The notes under the pieces were generated by a model, which saw nothing but the letters and a program-made list of their open reading frames with translations, did not search any database and had not been told where the DNA came from. Positions 54,367 to 63,922 of a stretch of 64,000 nucleotides of DNA are shown here, in pieces (positions within the stretch are counted from its first letter, which is position 1; every line of letters begins with the position of its first letter). Origin of the DNA: Candidatus Azophilus lithoversatilis (GTDB lineage Bacteria > Pseudomonadota > Gammaproteobacteria > Pseudomonadales > Azotimanducaceae); contig JAQAJJ010000009.1 of the NCBI GenBank assembly GCA_028278675.1, positions 23,946 through 87,945 on the forward strand, given 5' to 3'. The position numbers and the translations under genes were made by a program.

Positions 54367-55335
54367 CTAATCCACCGCCAGCAGCGCATCAACGAAGGCG
54401 TCAGCCTCAAAGGGCTTGAGGTCGTCCAAGCCTTCGCCGATGCCGATGAAATACACGGGCTTGGGCGCTCCGGCGCTGCGCAACTGCTCGGCAATGGCAA
54501 AAATCACCCCGGCCTTGGCACTGCCATCGAGCTTGGTGATGATGAATCCGGTCACCCCGGCGGCGGCATCAAACTCCGCAACCTGGCCGAGGGCGTTCTG
54601 GCCAACAACCGCATCAAGCACCAGCAGCACCTGCTGCGGCGCCCCCGCCTCCAACCGCTGCACCACGCGGCGGATCTTGGCGAGCTCCGCCATCAGGTTG
54701 GCCTTGGCCTGCAGGCGTCCGGCGGTATCCGCCAGCACTACGTCGTAACCGCGCGCCTTGGCGGCTTCAACGGCGTCATAGACCACCGAAGCGCTGTCCG
54801 AGCCTTGCGGCTGGGCGACGACCGCCACGCCATTGCGCTCGCCCCAGACCCTCAGCTGCTCGACCGCGGCGGCACGGAAGGTGTCGCCCGCCGCCATAAC
54901 GACGCTCAGGCCCTGATCCTGAATCCGCTTGGCCAGTTTGCCCATCGTGGTGGTCTTGCCAGCGCCATTGACGCCAACCATGAAGATCACGAACGGGCGC
55001 TCAGCGCTGACCTCGAACGGGGCCTGCAGCGGGCGAAGCTGCTCCTTGAGCAGTTCCGATAGGGCTTCGCGGAGCGCCTCGGTGTCGGCCAACTGCCTGC
55101 GCCGCACCCGGGCGGTCAGCGCTGCCATGATGCGTCCGGTAGCCTCCATGCCCACATCGGTCATGAGCAGCGCCGCCTCAAGCTCCTCGAGAACCTCCGC
55201 ATCAACTTCGCGTTTGCCGAGCAGCAGGTCGCCGAGGCCTTCGGCAAGCCGGCCCCGGGTCTTGCCGAGGCCCGCCTTGAGCCGCCGCCACAGGCTTGGC
55301 TGACCGTCCGGCTCACGCGCTGCTGCGTTGCTCAT
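54367..55335 (-). CDS. ftsY: signal recognition particle receptor FtsY
   Basis: 322 residues from ATG 55335. NG-domain GTPase that docks SRP-ribosome complexes at the membrane. N domain about 25-105; G1 GVNGAGKTTTMGKLA, G2 region DTFRAAAVEQL, G3 DTAGRLQ, G4 TKLDGSAKAG, and the end GIGEGLDDLKPFEADAFV. The acidic A domain of E. coli FtsY is nearly absent (about 20 residues). An upstream in-frame start at 55392 would run into the divergent rsmD leader. Confidence 0.95.
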   Translation of the reverse strand: MSNAAAREPDGQPSLWRRLKAGLGKTRGRLAEGLGDLLLGKREVDAEVLEELEAALLMTDVGMEATGRIMAALTARVRRRQLADTEALREALSELLKEQLRPLQAPFEVSAERPFVIFMVGVNGAGKTTTMGKLAKRIQDQGLSVVMAAGDTFRAAAVEQLRVWGERNGVAVVAQPQGSDSASVVYDAVEAAKARGYDVVLADTAGRLQAKANLMAELAKIRRVVQRLEAGAPQQVLLVLDAVVGQNALGQVAEFDAAAGVTGFIITKLDGSAKAGVIFAIAEQLRSAGAPKPVYFIGIGEGLDDLKPFEADAFVDALLAVD

Positions 55336-55390
55336 TCCCGCTCCGGTGAGATAGGGTTGGTTGCCACGAACGCTCGCGCCAGATCGTTTC

Positions 55391-55969
55391 ATGACAAGGA
55401 ATCAGGTTCGCATTATCGGCGGTCTTTGGAAAGGGCGAAAGCTCCGCTTTGCCGCCGGCGCCAGCCTGCGTCCCACCCCTTCCAGAGTGCGGGAAACGCT
55501 GTTCAACTGGCTTGGCCCGAGCATCGAGGGCAGTGATTGCCTGGACCTGTTCGCCGGCAGCGGCGCACTCGGCTTCGAAGCGCTCTCCCGGGGCGCCCGC
55601 AGCCTGACCTCGGTGGAAAAAGACCGCCGCGCCGCCGAGTCACTGCGCGGCAACGGCGCTCAATTGGGGACCGCGCGGCTCGCCGTGCGCAAGCAGGGCG
55701 TCTTGGCGTTTCTCCGCCAGGCGGCCCGTGACGGGGTCTTGGTCAACGGCGAGCCGTTACGCAGTTGGGATTGCATCTTTCTCGACCCGCCGTTCGCTTC
55801 GGGGCTGCTGGCGAAGGTGCTGACGCTGCTCGGCGAGGGGGAGATGCTCAAGCCCGATGGCCGAGTCTATTTTGAAGCCCGCCGCAACACACCGCTGGAC
55901 TTGCCGGACTGGCGGATTGACCGTGAAGGCCGGGCTGGGGAAAGCCGCTTCGGGCTGCTGCGGCGCTGA
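55391..55969 (+). CDS. rsmD: 16S rRNA (guanine-966-N2) methyltransferase
   Basis: 192 residues from ATG 55391. SAM-dependent: RIIGGLWKGRKLRF, RPTPSRVRETLFNWL, the SAM loop DLFAGSGALGFEALSRGA and the catalytic DPPF (standing for N/DPPY). Divergent from ftsY, the usual gammaproteobacterial arrangement. Confidence 0.94.
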   Translation: MTRNQVRIIGGLWKGRKLRFAAGASLRPTPSRVRETLFNWLGPSIEGSDCLDLFAGSGALGFEALSRGARSLTSVEKDRRAAESLRGNGAQLGTARLAVRKQGVLAFLRQAARDGVLVNGEPLRSWDCIFLDPPFASGLLAKVLTLLGEGEMLKPDGRVYFEARRNTPLDLPDWRIDREGRAGESRFGLLRR

Positions 55970-56308
55970 CGCTCGGCTTGCAGGCGAGATGCCTTCGCTC
56001 CAGCAGGCTCCCCGGAGCGCGTCCCGCCCCCGATCTGAATCCGACCATGCCGAAAAAGTCAAACTGAGCCAGTGCTTGAGGCACAGCAATTTGAGGCACA
56101 GCAATTCTCATTTTGCCCTTCAGCTCTCTCAACAGGAGGGGCCTGCTGGTCGATTTCGCCCGGATTGAATCGGAAACGCGGGGTGCAATGCGCCTAGCGG
56201 GGAAGCGAGACGCTAAAGTGCGAATTGCCGCTTGAGGCATGCCTTCCTTGCCTCGCCACACGGTCGTCGCTACCATCACCGCCTTTTTGCATGGGGGAAA
56301 GGCACACC
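55970..56308. other. intergenic region rsmD-coaD
   Basis: About 340 bases without a supported gene; several short Arg/Pro-rich frames look like chance. It contains the 15-bp tandem repeat at 56076-56105 and, just before coaD, the ribosome site GGGGGAAAGG. Confidence 0.5.
56076..56105. repeat. perfect 15-bp tandem duplication
   Basis: TTGAGGCACAGCAAT occurs twice with no gap. Two copies only, so slippage is a sufficient explanation. Confidence 0.7.
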
Positions 56309-56779
56309 ATGTCCATTGTCGTTTATCCCGGCTCCTTCAATCCGATCACCAATGGGCACACCGACTTGGTGCAGCGGGCGTTGAATCTGTTTGACCATGT
56401 GATTCTCGCCATCGGCACTTCGGCGCAGAAGGATCCGGAGGACTACCTCAGGGATCGAATCGCGCTGTGCCGCACCGTGCTCGCGGAGTTCGGCGGCCGG
56501 GTTTCGGTGGAGGGCTTCAACACCCTGCTCGTTGACTACGTGCGCTCCCGCAACACCACCTTCATCCTGCGCGGCCTGCGCACGGTCACCGACTTCGATT
56601 ACGAGTTTCAGATGGCGGAGATGAACCAGTCCCTGGATTCGGAGATCGAGTACGTCTTTCTGCCCACATCCAAGGAATGCTCGTTCATCTCCTCCACCCT
56701 GGTGCGGGAAATCGCCTCGCTCGGCGGCGACATCACCAATTTCGTGCACCCCGCCGTGCGCGAGGCCTTGGGGGGTTGA
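56309..56779 (+). CDS. coaD: pantetheine-phosphate adenylyltransferase
   Basis: 156 residues from ATG 56309. Penultimate CoA step: 4'-phosphopantetheine + ATP to dephospho-CoA. Substrate loop YPGSFNPITNGH (family GTFDPxTxGH, so Thr to Ser and Asp to Asn), RGLRTVTDFDYEFQMA, and the KMSKS-like ISSTLVREIAS. Length is standard. It follows rsmD in the same direction, as in many gammaproteobacteria. Confidence 0.95.
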   Translation: MSIVVYPGSFNPITNGHTDLVQRALNLFDHVILAIGTSAQKDPEDYLRDRIALCRTVLAEFGGRVSVEGFNTLLVDYVRSRNTTFILRGLRTVTDFDYEFQMAEMNQSLDSEIEYVFLPTSKECSFISSTLVREIASLGGDITNFVHPAVREALGG

Positions 56780-56944
56780 ATTCCGCGCTGGTGTCCCCAT
56801 CAAGAATAGGGGCTGGCGGTGATCCCGGGTGGCTGCGGGGGTCTAACCTCAGGGCGGCAATGGGTGTAGAATGCCAGTTGGCCATTTGTTGGACCTGATT
56901 GATCAGACCTGCTCCGGGCGCCTGCGCCGGGGCGCGAGAAAGCG

Positions 56945-57844
56945 ATGTCGGAACGCGAAACCATGTCAACCAACGTACTTTCGCTGCAAAGCCTCTCCCC
57001 GGGAGCGGACTTGGACAGCTACGTGCAGACCATCAGCGTTTTTCCCATCCTCTCCCCGGAGGAGGAAAAGGCGTTGGCCGAGCGCTTCTACTACGACAAG
57101 GACCTCGAAGCCGCTCGCCAACTGGTGCTCTGCCATCTGCGCTTCGTGGTTCATCTGGCCCGCACCTACCAAGGGTACGGGCTGTCCCAAGCGGATCTGA
57201 TCCAAGAGGGCAACGTAGGGTTGATGAAGGCCGTCAAGCGGTTCAACCCGGAGGTGGGTGTGCGGCTGGTGTCCTTCGCCGTGCATTGGATCAAGGCCGA
57301 AATGCACGAGTACATCCTGCGCAACTGGCGCATCGTCAAGGTGGCCACCACCAAGGCCCAACGCAAGCTGTTCTTCAACCTGCGCAGCGCCAAGAAGCGC
57401 CTGGCGTGGCTCAATCGCGCGGAAACCAAGGCGGTGGCCGATGAGCTGGGCGTGCCCGAGGCGGAGGTCTCGCGCATGGAAAGCCGGCTGGCGGCTGCGG
57501 ATGTGGCCTTCGACGGCGTGGATTCAGACGACGATGCCAGCGCCCCGGCCCACTATCTGCCAGCCAGCACCGCCGATCCGGCGGACCTGGTGGCCAGCGA
57601 GGATTGGCTGGACGTCTCCCGCGCACGGCTCGGCACCGCCATCGCCAGCTTGGACGAGCGCAGCCGGGACATCATCCGGGCGCGCTGGCTGGACGAGGAC
57701 AAAACCACCCTCATGGTGTTGGCCGAGCGCTATGGCGTCTCCGCAGAGCGCATTCGCCAATTGGAGAAGAACGCCCTCAAGAAGCTGAAGGCCGCGGTGG
57801 CCATTGACGAGGCGCCGGGCGAGCGCGAACGGGCTGCCGCTTAG
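56945..57844 (+). CDS. rpoH: heat-shock sigma factor RpoH (sigma-32)
   Basis: 299 residues. Sigma-70 region 2 [32 protein letters not shown], split as [11 protein letters not shown] and [15 protein letters not shown]; the RpoH box QRKLFFNLR lies at about residues 139-147; region 4 [18 protein letters not shown]. Directs heat-shock promoters. A TAGAAT at 56867 is a possible -10. In many relatives rpoH directly follows ftsX; here it is about 3.4 kb from ftsX, on the opposite strand. ATG at 56963 is an alternative start. Confidence 0.96.
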   Translation: MSERETMSTNVLSLQSLSPGADLDSYVQTISVFPILSPEEEKALAERFYYDKDLEAARQLVLCHLRFVVHLARTYQGYGLSQADLIQEGNVGLMKAVKRFNPEVGVRLVSFAVHWIKAEMHEYILRNWRIVKVATTKAQRKLFFNLRSAKKRLAWLNRAETKAVADELGVPEAEVSRMESRLAAADVAFDGVDSDDDASAPAHYLPASTADPADLVASEDWLDVSRARLGTAIASLDERSRDIIRARWLDEDKTTLMVLAERYGVSAERIRQLEKNALKKLKAAVAIDEAPGERERAAA

Positions 57845-57899
57845 CCCGCAATCCCCATTTTCCGCGGCCTCGGCCGCGCAGTCGAAGCCTTCCGAGTCG

Positions 57900-58550
57900 A
57901 TGATGGCCGTGAACACGCGCACCTACCTGCGTCGGCGGGGCCGCATGACGCAAGGCCAGCGGCGGGCTCTCGAGGCGCTGGCCCCGCGCTACATTGTCGA
58001 TCCCGAACCGAACGAGTGGCATCAAGTCTTTGGGCGCAGCGCTCCGCTCGGCGTCGAGATCGGCTTCGGCATGGGGCAAGCCACCTTGGACTGGGCCACG
58101 AGCCGACCGGATCTGAACATCGTCGGCATTGAGATCTACCGGCCCGGCATCGGCGCCTTGCTGGCTGGCATCGAACGTTTGGGCCTGGCCAATCTGCGCC
58201 TGCTCGAAGGGGATGCGGCGCTGCTGCTCGACAGCAAGTTTGCAGCGGACAGCCTCGATGAGGTGCGCATCCTGTTCCCGGATCCCTGGCCGAAGAAGCG
58301 CCACCACAAGCGCCGCCTGATCCAACCCGGCTTTGCCCGGCTGCTCGCCTCCCGGCTGCGTCCCGGCGGGCTGCTGCGACTGGCCACGGATTCAGCGGCG
58401 TACGCCGAGTGGATGGCGGATGCGCTAGCGGCGGAGCCGTCGCTGCGGGCGGGCGCGCCGCCCGGCGAACGGCCGACCACCCGCTTTGAGAACCGGGGCC
58501 GGCGCTTGGGCCACCGAATCCACGATCTCGCCTATCAGAGGAAGAACTGA
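57900..58550 (+). CDS. trmB: tRNA (guanine-N7-)-methyltransferase
   Basis: 216 residues from ATG 57900 (or 57903). Methylates G46 of tRNA. LGVEIGFGMGQATLDWA is the SAM site, FPDPWPKKRHHKRRL the family signature, and RFENRGRRLGHRIHDLAY the C-terminal substrate segment. Its 3' end overlaps the convergent hemW by 16 bases. Confidence 0.94.
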   Translation: MMAVNTRTYLRRRGRMTQGQRRALEALAPRYIVDPEPNEWHQVFGRSAPLGVEIGFGMGQATLDWATSRPDLNIVGIEIYRPGIGALLAGIERLGLANLRLLEGDAALLLDSKFAADSLDEVRILFPDPWPKKRHHKRRLIQPGFARLLASRLRPGGLLRLATDSAAYAEWMADALAAEPSLRAGAPPGERPTTRFENRGRRLGHRIHDLAYQRKN

Positions 58551-59641
58551 ACGAGGCGGTCGAGGTGCCGAAGCCCGAACGGTGTGGCGCGAATTCGGCT
58601 CGGCTCCGTGAGGCCCATCGCTGTGGTGCGCTCCCAGGTCGGCGCAACGGATGACCAGGGCAGGCCGCAACGGTCGGTGAAGGTGCGCCGTTCGACGCCC
58701 TCCACCAAGCGCAGCGCGTTCATCATGAATTCGCCCGGCAGTTCCCGGTTCGGCACCGGCGACTCGGACACCGCGCCGGGATCCTTGAGATACAAGCGCG
58801 GCTGCCGGGGCTTGCTGGTGCGGACCACTTGGCCGGCGCGGCGGCGTTTCCCCGCGGCCCCGGCACCAATGCCCAGGTAATCGCCAAAGGTCCAGTACAC
58901 CAGGTTGTGGCGGCACTCGGCACCGGGCCGGGCATAGGCGGAAATCTCATAGCGTCGATAGCCCGCCTTCGCCAACAGGGCCCGGCCGGCCTCCTCCATG
59001 GCGGCAATGGCGCTCTCATCCGGCGTGGGGGGCGGATGGCGGGCGAAGGCGGTCTTCGGCTCAATGGTCAGTTGGTACCAGCTTAGATGGTCGGGTTCGA
59101 GGGCGACCGCCTGCTTGAGGTCGGCCAAGGCATCCTCCGCACGCTGCTCCGGCAGGCCGTACATCACATCGAGGTTGATGTTGTCGAAGCCACCGGCACG
59201 AGCCTCAGCGACGGCCCGCTCAATCTCATCCGGCCCGTGGATCCGGCCCAAGCGGGCGAGCATGGCGCCGGAGAAGGACTGGGCGCCGATGGAGAGCCGG
59301 TTGATCCCCGCCTGCCGGTAAGCCCCGAACGCCCCGTGCTCCACCACCCCGGGGTTGGCCTCCAAGGTGATCTCGGCACCCTCCGCCAGCCTGGGCCGCA
59401 GCCGCTCCAGCAAGGCGCGGATGGCGGCGGCGGAAAACAGGCTCGGCGTGCCGCCGCCCAAGAAGGCCGTCGCAAAGCGCCCGTCCCCAGCATTGGCCTC
59501 AAAGTCGCCGATGAGCGCGGCAAGGTAGCCATTCTCGTCCAAATCGCCGTCCAAGGGATGGGAGTTGAAGTCGCAATAGGGGCACTTGCTAACGCACCAG
59601 GGAAAGTGGATGTACAGGCCGGGGCCCGGCAACGGATTCAC
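58535..59641 (-). CDS. hemW: radical-SAM heme chaperone HemW
   Basis: 368 residues. [4Fe-4S] ligands Cys16, Cys20 and Cys23 in CVSKCPYC; the HNxxYW heme motif is present as RHNLVYW, which separates HemW from the oxygen-independent coproporphyrinogen oxidase HemN. It inserts or carries heme for respiratory enzymes. Starts at ATG 59641, overlapping rdgB by 4 bases. Confidence 0.92.
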   Translation of the reverse strand: MNPLPGPGLYIHFPWCVSKCPYCDFNSHPLDGDLDENGYLAALIGDFEANAGDGRFATAFLGGGTPSLFSAAAIRALLERLRPRLAEGAEITLEANPGVVEHGAFGAYRQAGINRLSIGAQSFSGAMLARLGRIHGPDEIERAVAEARAGGFDNINLDVMYGLPEQRAEDALADLKQAVALEPDHLSWYQLTIEPKTAFARHPPPTPDESAIAAMEEAGRALLAKAGYRRYEISAYARPGAECRHNLVYWTFGDYLGIGAGAAGKRRRAGQVVRTSKPRQPRLYLKDPGAVSESPVPNRELPGEFMMNALRLVEGVERRTFTDRCGLPWSSVAPTWERTTAMGLTEPSRIRATPFGLRHLDRLVQFFL

Positions 59642-60258
59642 GTCGGGGCGCTGCGTTCACGCAACTGCCCAAGCAAGGCGGCAACCGCTTGGCCGCGATG
59701 GCTTAGGGCGTTTTTTTCCTCAGCGGCAAGCTCCGCCGAGGTGCGGCCCAGATGGGGTATCAGGAAGTGGGGGTCGTAGCCGAAGCCGCCGCCGCCCCTC
59801 GGCTGGTCGATGATCCGCCCCCGCCAGATTCCGGTGGCCAGCAGGGGAGCGGGATCCTCTTCGCGCTCGATGAAGACCAGGGCGCAGAAGAACCAGGCGG
59901 TGCGGTTCTCCAGGCCGGCGAGCGAGGCGATCAGTTTCCGATTGTTCTGCGCATCCGTGGCGTGGTTGCCGGCATAGCGCGCGGAACGCACTCCAGGCGC
60001 GCCGCCCAAGGCAGGCACCACCAAGCCCGAATCGTCGGCGATGGCGGGCAGCTTGGCGCTGCGGCTGGCGTGGCGGGCCTTTTGCAGGGCGTTTTCAATG
60101 AAGGTCACGCCGGTTTCGGGTGCCGCGGCGATGCCCAGACCACCTTGGGCCCTGAGCTGCAATCCGATGGGGGCAAGCAGCGCCGCCATCTCCCGCAGTT
60201 TGCCGGCATTGCCCGTCGCCAGCACCGCCTGCGTGGCAAGCACCCTACTCTTCGACAT
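59638..60258 (-). CDS. rdgB: XTP/dITP pyrophosphatase
   Basis: 206 residues of the HAM1/RdgB family, which removes non-canonical purine nucleoside triphosphates. TGNAGKLREMAALL at the start, DDSGLVVPALGGAPGV, GYDPHF and LSHRGQA. Overlaps hemW and the DUF4426 gene, so the metX-to-hemW genes are one transcription unit. Confidence 0.94.
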   Translation of the reverse strand: MSKSRVLATQAVLATGNAGKLREMAALLAPIGLQLRAQGGLGIAAAPETGVTFIENALQKARHASRSAKLPAIADDSGLVVPALGGAPGVRSARYAGNHATDAQNNRKLIASLAGLENRTAWFFCALVFIEREEDPAPLLATGIWRGRIIDQPRGGGGFGYDPHFLIPHLGRTSAELAAEEKNALSHRGQAVAALLGQLRERSAPT

Positions 60259-60673
60259 GGAGGCGCTGCTGGAAGTTCAGGTTGAAAGGCTCGCCATCCA
60301 AGGGGGTGAGGGTCAGCGAAAAGCGCAGCACTTCCTGATCCGCGTGACGGACTTCGGCGAGGTAGTACACCGCATCGCCCTCGCGCACCTCCTTGAACGT
60401 CAAGGGCGAGATTTGGCCCAGCAGATTCTTCGAGTGGCCGGCGATGGCGCAGGCGGCGCCCCTGCCCGCCGCATCCAACACTGAGATGTTGACGACGGCC
60501 AGACCGGGCCCCCGGCGCAAGCCGTATTGGTGGGCGATCTCGGATTGCACGAAGGTGCTCGGAAAAACGACGTAGTGCGCCTGGAAGTCACCGAACCGCC
60601 GCATCTGCTCGCCCACCCCGATGCCGGGCGCCAGCAGGGCCGCCAAGACCAGCACCCACTGGCCGGGCCTCAT
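60245..60673 (-). CDS. DUF4426 periplasmic protein
   Basis: 142 residues from ATG 60673, overlapping the metW stop by 4 bases. Signal peptide [20 protein letters not shown], then GDFQAHYVVFPSTFVQSEIA and a beta-rich body ending PFNLNFQQRL. This matches the DUF4426 protein found between metW and rdgB in Pseudomonas. Function unknown. Confidence 0.85.
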   Translation of the reverse strand: MRPGQWVLVLAALLAPGIGVGEQMRRFGDFQAHYVVFPSTFVQSEIAHQYGLRRGPGLAVVNISVLDAAGRGAACAIAGHSKNLLGQISPLTFKEVREGDAVYYLAEVRHADQEVLRFSLTLTPLDGEPFNLNFQQRLHVEE

Positions 60674-61272
60674 GGGCGCTCGGGCCGGCCGAGGCGGTAA
60701 AAGGCAATGGCGCCGAAGAGGTTGGGCATCAAGCTCATCAACGGGTGGTTGCGATGATCGGCGCCGGCCACGAAGCGTTGGATGATGCGCAAGCCCTTGT
60801 CCCGCGCCAGCCGCTCGAAGTCCTTGACGGTGCACAGGTGAATGTTGGGCGTGTCGTGCCAATCGTGGGGCAGATGCCGGGCCATGGGCATGCGGCCCTT
60901 GAGGAACAGGTGCCAGCGGCTGCGCCAGTGGCCGAAGTTCGGGAAGGTGACGACGCACTCCTGGCCGATGCGCAGCATTTCATCCAGCATCCGCGCCGGC
61001 AGCCGGACCGATTGCAGGGTCTCGGTCATCACCACCATGTCGAAGCTGTCGTCGGGAAAGTTGGACAGACCCTGGTCCAAGTTCTGCTCTATGACGTTAA
61101 CGCCCTTGCGCACGCAGATGGCAATGTTGGCCGGATCCACGTCAAGGCCATAGCCGTTGACCTGCTTTTCCGCCTGCAGGCCGGCCAGCAACTCGCCTTC
61201 GCCGCAGCCGAGGTCGAGCACCCGGGCGCCCGGCTTGATGAGGTCGGCAATGATCTTAAGGTCAGGCCGCAT
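60670..61272 (-). CDS. metW: methionine biosynthesis protein MetW
   Basis: 200 residues, SAM-methyltransferase-like fold: [34 protein letters not shown], and [22 protein letters not shown]. MetW is needed with MetX for homoserine acylation in several proteobacteria. Overlaps metX by 11 bases, which fits a MetX-MetW complex. Confidence 0.94.
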   Translation of the reverse strand: MRPDLKIIADLIKPGARVLDLGCGEGELLAGLQAEKQVNGYGLDVDPANIAICVRKGVNVIEQNLDQGLSNFPDDSFDMVVMTETLQSVRLPARMLDEMLRIGQECVVTFPNFGHWRSRWHLFLKGRMPMARHLPHDWHDTPNIHLCTVKDFERLARDKGLRIIQRFVAGADHRNHPLMSLMPNLFGAIAFYRLGRPERP

Positions 61273-62431
61273 CGGCGCTCCCCGCCTCGGCGGCGTCCGC
61301 CAACCGGTCCATGTAGCCCTTGAAGACGCTGATGTAGCGCGGCAGCGGCAGCAGGAAGGAATCGTGGCCGTGCTCGGAGTCGATGACGGCGCTGACCACG
61401 TTCTTGCGGGCCGCGATCAGCGCATCGACGATCTCCTTGGACCGCGCTGCCGAAAAGCGCCAATCGGTGGAAAACGAGAGCACCAGAAAGTCGGATCGAG
61501 CCTGCTCAAGGGCAGCCACCAAATCGCCGCCGCGTTCGCCGGCGGGATCAAAGAAATCAAGGGCCCGGGTCATGAGCAGGTAGGTGTTGGCGTCAAAGCG
61601 CTGGGAGAAGCTGCGGCCCTGGTGGCGCAAATAGCTTTGCACCTGAAACTCCACGTCGCGCGCCGCGCTTAGGTCGCCGGACTTCAGTTCGCGGCCAAAC
61701 CGCTGCCCCATGCCGAAGTCGGAAAGGTAGGTGACGTGGCCGATCATGCGCGCCAGGCCAAGGCCCATTTCCGGGTTGGCGTTGGCCGAGCGGTAGTGCC
61801 CGTCCCGATATTGCGGATCCGATGTGATGGCTTGGCGGGCGATTTCGTTGAAGGCGATGTTCTGCGCCGAGAGCTTGGCGGCGCTGGCGATCAGCGCCGC
61901 GGCGCCAACGCGCTCGGGCAGGTCGATGGCCCACTGCATGGCCTGCATGCCGCCGAGGCTGCCGCCCACCACGGCCGCGAACCGCTCGATGTCCAAGTGG
62001 TCGGCCAGCAAGGCTTGGCTGCGCACCCAGTCCTTCACCGTCACCGTCGGGAAGGCGGGGCCGAAAACCTCGCCCGTCGCCGGGTTCACCGTGGCGGGCC
62101 CGGTGCTGCCGTGGCAGCCGCCGAGATTGTTCGGTGAGACGACGAAGAAACGCTCGGTGTCCACCGCCTTGCCGGGACCGATGCAGGCGTCCCACCAGCC
62201 GGGTTTGGCGTCCTCCTCGGCATGGTAGCCGGCGGCATGGTGGTTGCCGGAAAGCGCGTGGCAGATCAGCACCGCGTTGCTGCGGGCGGCGTTGAGTTGG
62301 CCGTAGGTCTCAAAGACCAGCTCGAAGCCGTCCAGCGACTCGCCGCATTGCAGCGCAAACTCGCCGGGGACATGAACGCGCTGCGGGGCGACGATGCCCA
62401 CGCTGCCTTCGTGTGCGGGATGCTTGGCCAT
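61262..62431 (-). CDS. metX: homoserine O-acyltransferase MetX
   Basis: 389-residue alpha/beta-hydrolase that acylates homoserine in methionine synthesis. Catalytic triad Ser158 (VGGSLGGMQ), Asp323 (STDWRF) and His356 (EHGHDSF). Pseudomonas-type relatives with MetW use succinyl-CoA, so this may be a succinyltransferase; acyl preference is not decided from sequence here. It follows yggT by 25 bases; the MetR-type regulator at 11063 is a candidate controller. Confidence 0.93.
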   Translation of the reverse strand: MAKHPAHEGSVGIVAPQRVHVPGEFALQCGESLDGFELVFETYGQLNAARSNAVLICHALSGNHHAAGYHAEEDAKPGWWDACIGPGKAVDTERFFVVSPNNLGGCHGSTGPATVNPATGEVFGPAFPTVTVKDWVRSQALLADHLDIERFAAVVGGSLGGMQAMQWAIDLPERVGAAALIASAAKLSAQNIAFNEIARQAITSDPQYRDGHYRSANANPEMGLGLARMIGHVTYLSDFGMGQRFGRELKSGDLSAARDVEFQVQSYLRHQGRSFSQRFDANTYLLMTRALDFFDPAGERGGDLVAALEQARSDFLVLSFSTDWRFSAARSKEIVDALIAARKNVVSAVIDSEHGHDSFLLPLPRYISVFKGYMDRLADAAEAGSADAA

Positions 62432-62456
62432 GCTGGGTGTGATGGTGGGGGATCAG

Positions 62457-63008
62457 CTAGAAAACGGCACCGAAGAGCTGCGGCAGGATGCGCTGCAGGA
62501 TGCCGAGCAGCAGGATGACGAGGATGGGTGAAAAGTCCAGCCCCCCCATCGGCGGAATGATGCGCCGGGCCGGCGCCAGGATCGGCTCGGTGACTTGGTG
62601 GAGCAACTGCAGCGCCGGATGGTGGCGCCCCTGGGCCAGGAAGCTGGCAATGATGATGATCAGGATGCTCCACCAGAAGAGGTCCAGGAAGCGCAGGAGG
62701 ATGTGCAGCAGGCTGCCGGTGATGAGTTGCAGCGGCCCGCCGCCCATCGCTCCGGTCAGCAGGCCGAGGATGAAGACCATCAACCCAGCGGTCACCCATG
62801 CACCCGCGAAGGCGGCGAGGTCCAGGTTTCGGTACGCGGGCAGCACGGCTCGCAGCGGCCGCAGGATCGGGTCCGTGGCCTTGACGATGCCTTGGGATAT
62901 GGGGTTGTAGAAGTCCGCTCGGCAGGCCTGCAGCAGAAAGCGAGCCATGAAGCCGAAGCAGACAATCTCCAGCAGAAACTGAATCACGAAATAGAACACG
63001 TTGTTCAT
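62457..63008 (-). CDS. yggT: YggT-family membrane protein
   Basis: 183 residues with two YGGT units, each with a helix pair and an RxxRP-like loop: GIVKATDPILRPLRAVLP and LLHQVTEPILAPARRIIPP. Small integral membrane protein, function unclear (osmotic stress links reported). Overlaps proC by 4 bases. Confidence 0.92.
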   Translation of the reverse strand: MNNVFYFVIQFLLEIVCFGFMARFLLQACRADFYNPISQGIVKATDPILRPLRAVLPAYRNLDLAAFAGAWVTAGLMVFILGLLTGAMGGGPLQLITGSLLHILLRFLDLFWWSILIIIIASFLAQGRHHPALQLLHQVTEPILAPARRIIPPMGGLDFSPILVILLLGILQRILPQLFGAVF

Positions 63009-63820
63009 GGTGCCTGGAACGCCTCCGCCAGTTCCCTGGACCGCCCGCAGGCGGCGCCAATGGCCTCCACCAAAGCCTGGTTCGCTTGGCGATGGTTGAG
63101 GGTGTTGAGCGCGGCCTCCGTGGTGCCGCCCGGTGAAGTCACCCGACGGCGCAGCTCGGCGGGCGACTCGGTGCCTTGCCGCGCCATGAGCGCCGCCCCC
63201 AAGGCGGTCTCAACGGTCAGGGTCGCCGCCAAGCTGCCGGTCAGCCCGAGCCCGCGGCCCGCCTCGATCATGGCCTCCATCAGATGGAAGAAATAGGCCG
63301 GACCGCTGCCGGAAACCGCGGTGACCGCGTCGAGCAGCGCTTCGTCCTCGACCCAAACCGTTTTGCCGACAGCCGCCAGGATGCGCTCGGCGACGGCGCG
63401 TTGCCGGTCGCTGGCTGGGGCGTTGGCGCACAACACCGTAACCCCGGCGCGCAGCAGCGCCGGGGTGTTCGGCATGGTGCGCACGATCGGCTGGACAGCC
63501 GAGGTGGCGGCGGCGATGCCGGCGATGGGCACGCCGGCGCAGATCGACACCAGCAGCCTGTCGGCTGGCACCTGAAGGTCGTCAAGCACCGTCGGCAGCG
63601 CTTGCGGCTTCACCGCCAGCACCACCACGTCAGCCCCGCCGACGGCGTCCTGATTGCGTTCAACGGCGTTGGCGCCGAGGCGGGCGACGGCCTCCCGGCA
63701 TCCCGGATCCGGGTCGCTCGCCGCGAGGCGCCCGGCATCGTGGCCGGCATCGATCAGGCCGCGCAACAGGCACTGCGCCATGTTGCCGCCGCCGATGAAA
63801 CTGATGTTTGGCTGGTTCAA
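63005..63820 (-). CDS. proC: pyrroline-5-carboxylate reductase
   Basis: Last step of proline synthesis. ISFIGGGNMAQCLLRGL is the NAD(P) site, VRTMPNTPALL, and the signature SGSGPAYFFHLMEAMIEA. The TTG at 63820 (GGAAG upstream) gives 271 residues, the family norm; ATG 63871 would add 17 residues without homology, and 63919 more. Downstream of yggS as in many gammaproteobacteria. Confidence 0.92.
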   Translation of the reverse strand: MNQPNISFIGGGNMAQCLLRGLIDAGHDAGRLAASDPDPGCREAVARLGANAVERNQDAVGGADVVVLAVKPQALPTVLDDLQVPADRLLVSICAGVPIAGIAAATSAVQPIVRTMPNTPALLRAGVTVLCANAPASDRQRAVAERILAAVGKTVWVEDEALLDAVTAVSGSGPAYFFHLMEAMIEAGRGLGLTGSLAATLTVETALGAALMARQGTESPAELRRRVTSPGGTTEAALNTLNHRQANQALVEAIGAACGRSRELAEAFQAP

Positions 63821-63922
63821 GGTCTGCTTCCATTCCCGCCCGGTTGCTGCCGGGCTGTGGTTGGGAGACATTTTGCCCTTGTTCGCCCCTGAGGTTAAGC
63901 GGCATTTCACCGCAGCCACAGG

